From positions 41,158 to 105,157 of the forward strand of contig NZ_JACLHY010000019.1 of NCBI RefSeq assembly GCF_014397245.1: a stretch of 64,000 nucleotides of DNA, read 5' to 3'. Below the pieces are notes generated by a model. The model ran no database searches. It saw only the letters and a program-made list of their open reading frames with translations, and was not told where the DNA came from. Source of the DNA: Arenibacter arenosicollis. GTDB lineage: Bacteria; Bacteroidota; Bacteroidia; Flavobacteriales; Flavobacteriaceae. Shown in pieces: positions 1-8,310 of the stretch. Position 1 is the first letter of the stretch. Every line of letters starts with the position of its first letter. Both the position numbers and the translations under genes were made by a program.

Positions 1-22
1 ACGCAACAAAATAAACTAGAAA

Positions 23-1789
23 ATGAAAGCATTTAATCTTCATCTTATCCTATTTTCCATTTTAGGTCTTGGTTTAAGCTCATGTAATGAGGCAGCAAAA
101 GAGAATTTGTTTGAGGAAGCCAATCCAATAGTTCAAGTAGGTGTTCAAAGGATTGATTCTATGCCAAATATGCCAAAACCGTTTAAAATTTTGGATTTCA
201 ACACCTTGGCTAAGGAATATGACAAAAAGGTGTACGATGAAAATCAAACCGGAAAATATTGGCCATTAATTTGGAAAGATAATTCTAGAAAAAACTTTGA
301 CCAGGAAACTTACGGAATCTACACTGCCATGGGCGATGTTAGACAGGGTAAAGAACATTATGAAGGCATTTTTCATGAATCACTTGCAAGTATTGGATCT
401 GTGCTTGGTGCAAGTTTGGTGGGGATTGATAAGTCGAATCAAAATGGTGGAAACTATGTACGCATGTTAAAAAATTACTACAACAGTGAAACCAATTGGA
501 ATATAATGATGAACAATACCAGTCCTGAAGTGGCCCAGCTTGGAGGAGGATATGCTAGGGATTGGTGGTATGATGTTTACCCCAATGTTATGTTTTATGC
601 CGTCGCCGATCTTTATCCGGAGGTAAATGAATACGATGATATTCTTCGCTCAGTGGCGGATAAGTTTTATGAGGCGGACTCGGTGTTAAATGGTAACTAC
701 GATTATTCCTTTTTTGATTATGCTACCATGCAACCTAGCAAGACTTGGATATGTACACAACAAGATGCAGCAGCAGGTCATGCGTACGTACTATATGCGG
801 CTTACCAAAAATTTAATGACCCAAAGTATTTGGAAGGTGCCAAATCATCATTGGAGGCACTATTAAACCAGAAAGAAAATTATTTCTATGAAATTTTGAT
901 GCCTTTCGGCGCTTATGTCGCTGCAAGAATGAATGCGGAACAGGGCACCAATTACAACTTTGCAGAAATATTGGACTGGACCTTTGATGGCACTTCGGCA
1001 TGCCGAGAGGGCTGGGGAGTGCTGGCTGACAATTGGAATGGGTATGATGTTTCCGGGTTAGTGGGGAGTACCACACATAATGGAGGTTTTGCTTTTTTAA
1101 TGAATACATACGACACCATGTGGCCCCTTGTTCCTTTGGTGCGTTATGATCAGCGCTATGCGAACACTATCGGAAAATGGATGTTAAATGCGGCAAATGC
1201 TTCCAAGCTATTTTATCCGTATGAAATTCCTGATGACCACCAAACGATTCCTGAGGAAAAAGAGCATACCAAAGGGGTTATCGCATATGAAGGACTAATA
1301 AAAAGTTCACATTATGAAGAAGAGGGGTTATACTTGGATATACAGGCTCCCGTTGCCATTGGTGATGGTATGAAATGGAATAAGGACAATCCTAAAGTTT
1401 CCCAGTTTAGTGTATATGGTAGTGGACATGTTGGAATTGCTGGGGCCATTATTTCCAAAACCAATGTTGAAAATATACTTCAACTGGATTTATTGGCTAC
1501 AGATTTCTATCGGGACAGTGCATATCCAAGTTACTTATACTACAACCCAAATGAGGAATCCAAAAAAGTAGTAATTTCTATTGGTGATAAGGATCTAAAA
1601 ATATATGATGCCATTGAACGTAAATTTATTTCTCAAAAAACGAAATTTGACTTTACTTTTAAGGTTGAAGGGGAGTCATCATGTTTATTGGTTCTAATAC
1701 CAGCGACGGCAAAAATTAAGGAAGAAGGAGGTAAATTATATGCTGATGATGTTGTTATAGATTATAACTATGATTATGGAATAAACTAA
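23..1789 (+). CDS. Secreted lipoprotein of probable (alpha/alpha) toroid type, function unassigned
   Basis: 588 aa. The N-terminus is a lipoprotein signal (hydrophobic residues 5-19, then LSSC with Cys21), so it should be anchored in the outer membrane or periplasm. The body has a helical, aromatic-rich composition (for example GYARDWWYDVYPN near residue 175 and WGVLADNWNGYD near 330) that reminds me of six-hairpin glycosidase or lyase-like folds, with a beta-rich C-terminal third from about residue 430. I do not recognise a CAZy family or catalytic residues. It is the only plus-strand gene before a strong terminator, so it probably closes an operon that begins outside the window. A start at 23 places the signal peptide correctly. 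The coding assignment is secure; the function is inference. Confidence 0.8.
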   Translation: MKAFNLHLILFSILGLGLSSCNEAAKENLFEEANPIVQVGVQRIDSMPNMPKPFKILDFNTLAKEYDKKVYDENQTGKYWPLIWKDNSRKNFDQETYGIYTAMGDVRQGKEHYEGIFHESLASIGSVLGASLVGIDKSNQNGGNYVRMLKNYYNSETNWNIMMNNTSPEVAQLGGGYARDWWYDVYPNVMFYAVADLYPEVNEYDDILRSVADKFYEADSVLNGNYDYSFFDYATMQPSKTWICTQQDAAAGHAYVLYAAYQKFNDPKYLEGAKSSLEALLNQKENYFYEILMPFGAYVAARMNAEQGTNYNFAEILDWTFDGTSACREGWGVLADNWNGYDVSGLVGSTTHNGGFAFLMNTYDTMWPLVPLVRYDQRYANTIGKWMLNAANASKLFYPYEIPDDHQTIPEEKEHTKGVIAYEGLIKSSHYEEEGLYLDIQAPVAIGDGMKWNKDNPKVSQFSVYGSGHVGIAGAIISKTNVENILQLDLLATDFYRDSAYPSYLYYNPNEESKKVVISIGDKDLKIYDAIERKFISQKTKFDFTFKVEGESSCLLVLIPATAKIKEEGGKLYADDVVIDYNYDYGIN

Positions 1790-1842
1790 GTTCCCCCTAG
1801 AAATATCATTCGCACCTTCATGTGGAAGATTTTCTAGATAAC

Positions 1843-1886
1843 AAGGGAGGCCTCCTACAGGATTAGGATGGCCTTCTTTTGTTTTT
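1843..1886 (+). terminator. Rho-independent terminator after the 588-aa lipoprotein gene
   Basis: AAGGGAGGCC (1843-1852) pairs with GGCCTTCTTT (1870-1879) over 10 bp with two G-U pairs. An inner TCCT/AGGA pairing extends the hairpin, and a T-rich tail follows. It sits in the 201-nt gap between convergent genes. The rest of that gap shows no gene. Confidence 0.65.
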
Positions 1887-1990
1887 TATGGGATTTAGAA
1901 GATGTATAGGCAAAGATTCATTGTTTCTATTACTTAGTTATGTCGAAATGATAGGGGAGGTTATTGTTTTAAACAATTACGAGTCCAGGG

Positions 1991-4213
1991 CTAGCCATTC
2001 AAAATCTTCTCAGGCGTAATCGGCAGATCATACACCCGTTTTCCGCAAGCCTTATAGATGGCATTGGCAATTGCCGCAGGAGTTGGAGGCATAGGGACTT
2101 CTCCCACACCCTTGGCATCCTCTTCAGGGCGATTGATAATGGCGACCTCCACTTCAGGGATTTCCGAAAATCGTAAAATGGGGTATTTTATCCAGTCTGT
2201 GCTAGTGATTTCATTGGTATTGAAAGTCAACTGTTCCTTTAGGGTCCAACTGGCCGCCTGGATCAATCCACCTTCAATTTGATTCGTAATCCCATCCATA
2301 TTGATCACTTCTCCTACATCTACCGCTGCCCACATTTTAATAAGCTCAATATTGCCCGTGACCTTATCTACGGCAACTTTGGCAGCCATGGCTATATAGG
2401 CGTCCGTATTCTTGTACCTCATAAAGGCATAGCCGACACCTTGATTATCCGCTATATTTTGGGAAGCGGTAAGTTCTTTTACCTTCTGGATGACCGCAAT
2501 GGCCCTTTCGTCCTCCAAATGTTTTAGACGGAAATCCAAGGGGTCTTGTCCCGCCTTTTCGGCCAAGCTATCCATAAGGGACTCTATAGCAAAGATATTG
2601 GTAAAAGATCCCAAGCTCCGCAATGACGAAACACGAAATGGCCCGTTGTAATAGTGGGCATTTAGCTTCATATTGGGAATGTTGTAATACGGATCGGCGT
2701 TTCTATGGCCACCTCCCAAATATCCTCTCGACTTCATCGTAAAAGGAGTTTCCAAATACCGCGCCGCCAATACCGTCCCAGCATCCTTATTGGGACGTTG
2801 GCTATGGGAGTCGGTCCACACATCGGCCTTCCAAGAATTTATTCTATTGTTTTCATCAAGGCTGGCTTCCAATTCGGCAATCATGGCCGGACCATAGGGA
2901 TCCCATAAATGTTCATCCTGTCTGGACCATTGCACCCGAACATGGGTATTGGGGTATTCCATTGCCAAAAGGGCGGCATCAGTTGCAGCATCATCAGCCG
3001 TGCTATGACCAAAACAACCTGCCCCTGGAACAGCTATAATATGTATTTTTTCGGCCTCCATAGACAACATGGTCGCCAAGGCTTCCCTCAAAGGATATAT
3101 CCCCTGACTATGGGACCAGATGTGCAATACTTCACCATCAAACATAGCCCATCCACAAGCCGGGCCTAAAGAAGCGTGCTTTATATAGGGTTTGGTATAT
3201 CTCGCTTTAATGGTTTCCACCCCTTTAAAGGCGGCCTCCACATTACCTTCATTCCTTACAGTTTCAGGATCGTTGGCAATTTCTTTGATATGCGTAAACA
3301 GATTTTCTATTTGGGGAAAGGGTGCTGAGGTAGTCCATTCAGAGTGGTTCCTAAGGTATTGTTCGGCTTTTATTGCTTGATGTTCCCTTTCGGTAATTAC
3401 CCCCACAAAACTTCCTTTCACTACCGTTTTAAGGACGCCAGGTACTTCTGCCTTTAAGCCGGTCTCATCAAGAGTAAGCAGTTTTGATTCATACCCAGGT
3501 GGTCTTACCACCCTGGCATGCACCATACCTGGAAAGCGTAGATTTTGAATATAGCCCGCCTGTCCCCGAACCATTCCTTCTATATCCGTTCTTGCAATAG
3601 ATTTTCCAACATAGCGGTGTTCTGCTTTGTTTTTAATGGGTACCGGAACAATTACTTCCTTGTCTATTTGTTCACCTTCGAGGATTTCGGCAAAAGTGAG
3701 GGATTTGTTGCCCAGTTTCGACTTAACAATGCCATTGAATAGCAGCAGGTCGTCAATGGGAGTATTTAGTTTTTTACTTGCCAATCCCAGTAATTCCTGT
3801 CTTGCTGTGGCCGCTGCATAGCGTACGGACATAGCGCTATTTTGAATGGAGGCACTGGCGCCCGTATAGCCTTCGTTTGGCGTAAGGCCGGTCTCTGCCA
3901 GATGCACTTGAACTTTGTCCAAATCCATATCCAATTCTTCTGCGGCAACTTGTTGGATGGCGGTGCGTAGCCCCTGTCCCAATTCTACTTTTCCTGATAA
4001 TACCCTAATGTTGCCATCTTCCAATATTTCCAACCAAGCGTTCACGGTTTTGGCACGACCTATACTACCAGGAAGTTTTCCGTCATAAGTAGCACGGGAA
4101 GCTATAGTAGGGTCTTCCGAGCCTATGCAAGCCCCAAGGAGTGAGAACCCTACACTGATATAACCCATGTTCTTGATGAATTTTCTTCTGGATTGAAGGG
4201 GTATTTCGGTCAT
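1991..4213 (-). CDS. Molybdenum hydroxylase large subunit (xanthine dehydrogenase/IorB-like), copy 1
   Basis: 740 aa. This is the molybdopterin-binding subunit of an aldehyde oxidase/isoquinoline 1-oxidoreductase-type enzyme, which hydroxylates a substrate C-H or aldehyde group with water and passes electrons to 2Fe-2S clusters. A twin-arginine leader (QSRRKFIKNMGY) followed by LLGAC predicts Tat export and possibly lipidation. The C-terminal motif GVGEVPMPPTPAA carries the family's active-site Glu (E705); FGHSTADDAATDAAL near residue 400 belongs to the cofactor-binding region. It is 14 nt downstream of its 2Fe-2S partner (4228-4692) and translated in the same direction. No FAD/CoxM-type subunit is nearby, as in IorAB-type two-subunit enzymes that use a cytochrome. 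The substrate cannot be read from the sequence. Confidence 0.88.
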   Translation of the reverse strand: MTEIPLQSRRKFIKNMGYISVGFSLLGACIGSEDPTIASRATYDGKLPGSIGRAKTVNAWLEILEDGNIRVLSGKVELGQGLRTAIQQVAAEELDMDLDKVQVHLAETGLTPNEGYTGASASIQNSAMSVRYAAATARQELLGLASKKLNTPIDDLLLFNGIVKSKLGNKSLTFAEILEGEQIDKEVIVPVPIKNKAEHRYVGKSIARTDIEGMVRGQAGYIQNLRFPGMVHARVVRPPGYESKLLTLDETGLKAEVPGVLKTVVKGSFVGVITEREHQAIKAEQYLRNHSEWTTSAPFPQIENLFTHIKEIANDPETVRNEGNVEAAFKGVETIKARYTKPYIKHASLGPACGWAMFDGEVLHIWSHSQGIYPLREALATMLSMEAEKIHIIAVPGAGCFGHSTADDAATDAALLAMEYPNTHVRVQWSRQDEHLWDPYGPAMIAELEASLDENNRINSWKADVWTDSHSQRPNKDAGTVLAARYLETPFTMKSRGYLGGGHRNADPYYNIPNMKLNAHYYNGPFRVSSLRSLGSFTNIFAIESLMDSLAEKAGQDPLDFRLKHLEDERAIAVIQKVKELTASQNIADNQGVGYAFMRYKNTDAYIAMAAKVAVDKVTGNIELIKMWAAVDVGEVINMDGITNQIEGGLIQAASWTLKEQLTFNTNEITSTDWIKYPILRFSEIPEVEVAIINRPEEDAKGVGEVPMPPTPAAIANAIYKACGKRVYDLPITPEKILNG

Positions 4214-4227
4214 AGTGTGAGTATAGT

Positions 4228-4692
4228 TTAGAGGCTTTTAGCTGCGGTTTTAACTGCCCTGATTATCCTTGTATGGCTACCACAACGGCATATGTTGCCT
4301 TCGAGCGCATTTCTGATTTCCACATCATCCGGACTGGGGTTTTTGTTCAACAGGCTAATAGTGGTCATCACCATCCCATTGAGGCAATAACCACACTGGG
4401 CGGCTTGTTCCTTTACAAATGCTCGCTGAACGGCATGTAGTTTTCCGTTATCACTTACAAGACCTTCCAAGGTGGTTATTTCAGATTTACCAATGGACGA
4501 AACTGGTAACATACAACTAGTAGTAGCAGTGCCATTTACCAACACTGTGCAGCTCCCACATTGCGAAAGTCCACAACCATATGTAGGTGCGTTCAGCTCT
4601 AGATAATCACTTAAAACATGGAGTAAGGGGGTATCGGCTTCTGTTTCGACCTTTTTTTGGGAACCATTGATGTTGAGGTGGTAGGTTGGCAT
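4228..4692 (-). CDS. 2Fe-2S subunit of molybdenum hydroxylase, copy 1
   Basis: 154 aa from the chosen start; an in-frame ATG at 4734 would add 14 residues with no family support, so MPTYHLNINGSQ at 4692 is preferred. It carries the plant-ferredoxin-type cluster (CGLSQCGSC) and the C-terminal CxxC...CxC cluster (CGYC and ICRCG), the usual two clusters of XdhC/CoxS/IorA-type small subunits. It should shuttle electrons from the Mo subunit encoded just downstream (14-nt gap) to an external acceptor. It has no signal peptide and would be carried through Tat as a complex with the large subunit. It is about 40% identical by eye to the second small subunit at 7019-7495, so the pair is a paralogous duplication. 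Confidence 0.9.
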   Translation of the reverse strand: MPTYHLNINGSQKKVETEADTPLLHVLSDYLELNAPTYGCGLSQCGSCTVLVNGTATTSCMLPVSSIGKSEITTLEGLVSDNGKLHAVQRAFVKEQAAQCGYCLNGMVMTTISLLNKNPSPDDVEIRNALEGNICRCGSHTRIIRAVKTAAKSL

Positions 4693-4839
4693 GGTTACAA
4701 GTTTAGCTTCTAAGATAATGAAATGCTTTTCCAAAACAAATGAATTGTTAATTCAGTAGTAAAGCTGATCATCTAGATAATTATTGGATTTTTCAGAATG
4801 TGTTCAATGGCTTTAGTTAGGTCTTATACTTTAAATGAA

Positions 4840-7014
4840 TTAAGTATTTAAAGCCTGTAAAACACGGTCTGGGGAAAATGGTAGATGTCTTAATGGTTTC
4901 CCCGTTAATTTCAGAAATGCATTTGCTATGGCACAGGCAACCATAGGTGTTGCCGTTTCACCAACCCCTTCGGGTATTTCTGTGGATTCAAGGATTGCCG
5001 TTTCAATACTTTCCGGGATGTCCTGCATCCTGAGTAAATTGTAATCATGAAAATTGGATTGTTGCACCTTGCCATCAACTATGGTAATTTGTTCCTTCAG
5101 TACACTGCTCATGCCCATAATGATGCCACCTTCCATTTGTGCTTTTACATTGTCCGGTTGAACCACCACTCCGGAATCCAAGGCAACCCAGAAATGATGT
5201 ACTTTAATATTGCCCGTACTGCGGTCAACAGAAATTTCACAAACTCCTGTCCCCAATGATCCATGTTCCACAAAAGCCATACCCTTGGCCCGGCCATTAA
5301 CGGATGGTGTGTTCCAATTGGATATTTCAGCGACTTTTTCCAGTGTAGCCAATGCCCTAGGTGCCTTGGCCATTAATTTTCTCCTAAGTTCCAAAGGATC
5401 TAATCCCTGATCACTCGCAATTTCATCCAGCATACACTCAATAGCAAACTTATTGGGACCATGGCCCACGGCACGCCAATGTTTTAAGCGAATGCCATTG
5501 GAGGCTTCCCGCCATTCCGCAAATTGGTTGGGGATATCATAATGGTCATTTGCCACAGCACTTGCCACTAGGTTTCCACCGTCCCCAATAACACTGTGCG
5601 AAAAACCGGTGACACTACCATTAGGGTCTGTACTTGCAATTAAACGCTGTAGGGAAAGAGGACGGAAAGCCCCATAGGTAATATCGTCCTCCCTAGTCCA
5701 TATTAGTTTTACGGGAAGTGGTGCCATTTCTTTGGCCAGTACGGCACATTCCTCAACAAAATCGTTCATACTTCGCCTGCCAAATCCACCACCCAAATAC
5801 TGAAGGTGTACGCTTACATTTTCCGGGGCAATGTCCAGGATTTTGGGTACACCCAACTTGGTGTCCGGACCCTGTTGACTACCAACCCATACTTCGGCAC
5901 TACCACCATCTTCAGCAACCTGCACCACCGCATTTAGAGGTTCCATCTGGGCATGGTAAACATAATCGTTTTTAAAATCGACCTTATAAGTTTTGGCGGC
6001 AGTTTTTATGGCCTTTGGAAAATCCCCTTTTTCTATGATTACCTTACCACTTTGTTTTTGTGACGCTATTTTTTCATAGGTGGCATAAACCTCCTGGGAA
6101 TTATGTCCGCTAGCCTTCGATTGACTCCAATTTATTTTTAAGCTCTTTTTGGCGTTCAAGGCTTGTTCCAAAGTCTTGGCAACAATCCCAATGGCATAAT
6201 CCAAGGGGATTATTTTTAGTACCCCTTCCATGGCCAGGATTTCCGATTCATTGGTCAAAGTAGGTTTGGAACCGTGCAGATTTCCTCTTTCCAAAACTCC
6301 GTAAACCATTCCTGGCAAGCGAATATCAATTGCAAATAGAGCACTGCCATCCACCTTGGCAGGGATTTCAGTTCGGGGAATATCTTTTCCGACCAACTGG
6401 AATTCCGTGGGATTTTTTAATTGTTCTTCTGTAAAATCGGGTAGTGTTTCGGGCATTTCCAAAAATGGAACCAAGTCACCATAGCTTATTTTTTGATCCG
6501 TTTTTTTATGAACTATAAAACTTTTGTATGTTGTTATTTCCGAAATGGGCACTTCCCAATGTTTGGCCGCACTACTCATTAATACATAACGGGCCTGGGC
6601 ACCTGCCTTTCGCATAACCTGGTAGTAACTATTTGTAGTTCTGCTCCCCACCGTAAACATAAGCTTGCTACCTGGGGCCCATCCAGGAGAACCATATACC
6701 TCAGATTCCTGAGGAGAAAACTCCACCTTCACCTTGGACCAGTCCGCATCCATTTCTTCCGCAAAAAGCAAAGGTAAAGAGGTCATAGATCCTTGCCCCA
6801 TTTCGGCGGCTGGATTATAAATAGTGATTAGGTCATCTTCCGATAATTTCACCCAGGCCGTAAGCGGATGTCGTGCGAGTTGTTTCTCTATTTGCTTTGG
6901 ATCCCTACAAGAGATTAGTTGAGGCAGCATTCCTGAAACTCCAATAAATAGGGCCACCCCACTGGATGATTTTATGAACTTTCTCCGACTAATAATTGTT
7001 TTAGTTTGGTCCAT
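4840..7014 (-). CDS. Molybdenum hydroxylase large subunit (xanthine dehydrogenase/IorB-like), copy 2
   Basis: 724 aa from ATG at 7014. A longer frame to 7107 exists but would overlap the end of the upstream 2Fe-2S gene and place a hydrophobic stretch before the Tat leader, so the internal start MDQTKTIISRRKFIKSS is preferred (4-nt gap to the partner gene). The leader SRRKFIK followed by a hydrophobic segment predicts Tat export. The C-terminal GVGETATP holds the active-site Glu (about residue 686). GGGFGRRSMNDF near residue 415 is the cofactor-region motif typical of IorB-like proteins. The domain order matches copy 1 but the sequences are clearly diverged, so the two enzymes probably act on different substrates. 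Expected location: periplasm. Confidence 0.88.
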   Translation of the reverse strand: MDQTKTIISRRKFIKSSSGVALFIGVSGMLPQLISCRDPKQIEKQLARHPLTAWVKLSEDDLITIYNPAAEMGQGSMTSLPLLFAEEMDADWSKVKVEFSPQESEVYGSPGWAPGSKLMFTVGSRTTNSYYQVMRKAGAQARYVLMSSAAKHWEVPISEITTYKSFIVHKKTDQKISYGDLVPFLEMPETLPDFTEEQLKNPTEFQLVGKDIPRTEIPAKVDGSALFAIDIRLPGMVYGVLERGNLHGSKPTLTNESEILAMEGVLKIIPLDYAIGIVAKTLEQALNAKKSLKINWSQSKASGHNSQEVYATYEKIASQKQSGKVIIEKGDFPKAIKTAAKTYKVDFKNDYVYHAQMEPLNAVVQVAEDGGSAEVWVGSQQGPDTKLGVPKILDIAPENVSVHLQYLGGGFGRRSMNDFVEECAVLAKEMAPLPVKLIWTREDDITYGAFRPLSLQRLIASTDPNGSVTGFSHSVIGDGGNLVASAVANDHYDIPNQFAEWREASNGIRLKHWRAVGHGPNKFAIECMLDEIASDQGLDPLELRRKLMAKAPRALATLEKVAEISNWNTPSVNGRAKGMAFVEHGSLGTGVCEISVDRSTGNIKVHHFWVALDSGVVVQPDNVKAQMEGGIIMGMSSVLKEQITIVDGKVQQSNFHDYNLLRMQDIPESIETAILESTEIPEGVGETATPMVACAIANAFLKLTGKPLRHLPFSPDRVLQALNT

Positions 7015-7018
7015 GATT

Positions 7019-7495
7019 TTAATTTTCAATTTTAGATTGGGAAGCAGCAGCCAATTCAATGGCCTTAATAATACGCAGGTAGGTACCGCAACGACAAAGA
7101 ATACCATTCATATGGGTCTTAATTTCCTCAGTTGTAGGATTGGGGTTGGCATCCAAAAGGGCAACGGCCTGCATGATTTGTCCAGACTGACAATAGCCGC
7201 ATTGTGGCGCCTGGGCTTCAATCCATGCTTTTTGAACCGGATGGTCCCCGTTTTTGGACAAACCCTCTATGGTTTTAATTTTTTGGCCTTCCGCAAAATT
7301 GTCCACTTGCAATAAGCAGGCCCGCATGGGTTGATTGTCGATATGAACCATACATGACCCGCATTGTCCAATACCACAACTGTATTTGGTTCCGGTAAGT
7401 CCCAAATGTTCCCTTAAAACCCAAAGCAAAGAAGTACCCTCGGTAACTTCAACTTTGAATTTTGAATTATTTATGTCCAGTTGATAAGTAGCCAT
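7019..7495 (-). CDS. 2Fe-2S subunit of molybdenum hydroxylase, copy 2
   Basis: 158 aa. CGIGQCGSC gives the plant-type 2Fe-2S cluster, and CGYC with LCRCG gives the second cluster. The protein opens with MATYQLDINNSKFKVEV, a normal start for the family. It is the first gene of the minus-strand pair 7019/7014, with the large subunit starting only 4 nt after its stop, so the two are translationally coupled. The 138-nt stretch upstream (7496-7633) separates it from the response regulator gene, and the whole 7495-to-1991 block could be one transcript. Confidence 0.9.
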   Translation of the reverse strand: MATYQLDINNSKFKVEVTEGTSLLWVLREHLGLTGTKYSCGIGQCGSCMVHIDNQPMRACLLQVDNFAEGQKIKTIEGLSKNGDHPVQKAWIEAQAPQCGYCQSGQIMQAVALLDANPNPTTEEIKTHMNGILCRCGTYLRIIKAIELAAASQSKIEN

Positions 7496-7633
7496 GAGAT
7501 AGAAATGTTTCCCATTAAATTACTGAAAAAGAAGGATGTAGCCTATTGTAAGTTTGAAAATTTAGGTAAACAGGTATTCTATAGTGTATTTGGGGTTGGG
7601 TTCTGGCTAAACGATAGATTAAGAGTAATTAGG

Positions 7634-8302
7634 CTATATCAGCCCCATACTGGAAGCTATATAAACTAGATGGGTGGTATTGGAGGCATCGAAATAGTCC
7701 TTTAATTTACTGATATTGGCCTCAATTGACCTTATGCTATTGGGCGAAATGCCGTCTTCTTTGAGTATTATGCTTATTTCGTTCTGTTTATAACCTATTG
7801 CCAATAAGGACAATAATTTTTGGTCATAATCATTTAATTCCAAGGCGTTTTTTTGCTGGAGTGCGGCCGAGGCTATGGGGCAGGTGTAGGTTTCATTGTT
7901 GGCAATGGCTTCAATGCTGTTCTGAAGTTCCTTGAGGCCGTTCAATCCCTTGCAAACATAACCATCAATATTTTGGTCTTCAAATAATGATTTTATGGTG
8001 TTGTGGTCGTCCTCCACAGAAAAAACAACAATCTTTATTTCTGGATAAATTTCTTTTATAGCCGTAATAAGTTCTTGGCCGTTTTGAAGTTTTTTATTGT
8101 TTCTTGGATCGTCGAAGGACAAATCGGTTATTAACAGCCTAAAAGGCGTGCCATCCAAGATTGCTCTTTTCAGTTTCAAAAGTGCCTCATCACAGTATTG
8201 GGAATGACCAATATTGGTATATCCCAATGAATTAAGCATGGTGGTAACCCCCAAATTATTGCTGTCTATATCCTCAGATACAAATATTCTATCAAATCGC
8301 AT
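7634..8302 (-). CDS. Response regulator, LuxR/NarL-like
   Basis: 222 aa. The N-terminal half is a receiver domain: an early acidic pocket (VSEDID), a phospho-acceptor Asp in LLITDLSF (about residue 60), and VVFSVEDD in the position of the conserved Thr/Ser strand. The C-terminal 70 residues form a helix-turn-helix of LuxR type (LSLLAIGYKQNEIS and SPNSIRSIEANISKLKD). It lies 8 nt downstream of the sensor kinase gene, so the two form a two-component system. The target genes are not evident. The neighbouring Mo-hydroxylase genes downstream, and the divergent sulfur-type locus, are the nearest candidates. Confidence 0.87.
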   Translation of the reverse strand: MRFDRIFVSEDIDSNNLGVTTMLNSLGYTNIGHSQYCDEALLKLKRAILDGTPFRLLITDLSFDDPRNNKKLQNGQELITAIKEIYPEIKIVVFSVEDDHNTIKSLFEDQNIDGYVCKGLNGLKELQNSIEAIANNETYTCPIASAALQQKNALELNDYDQKLLSLLAIGYKQNEISIILKEDGISPNSIRSIEANISKLKDYFDASNTTHLVYIASSMGLI

Positions 8303-8310
8303 ATGTATTT

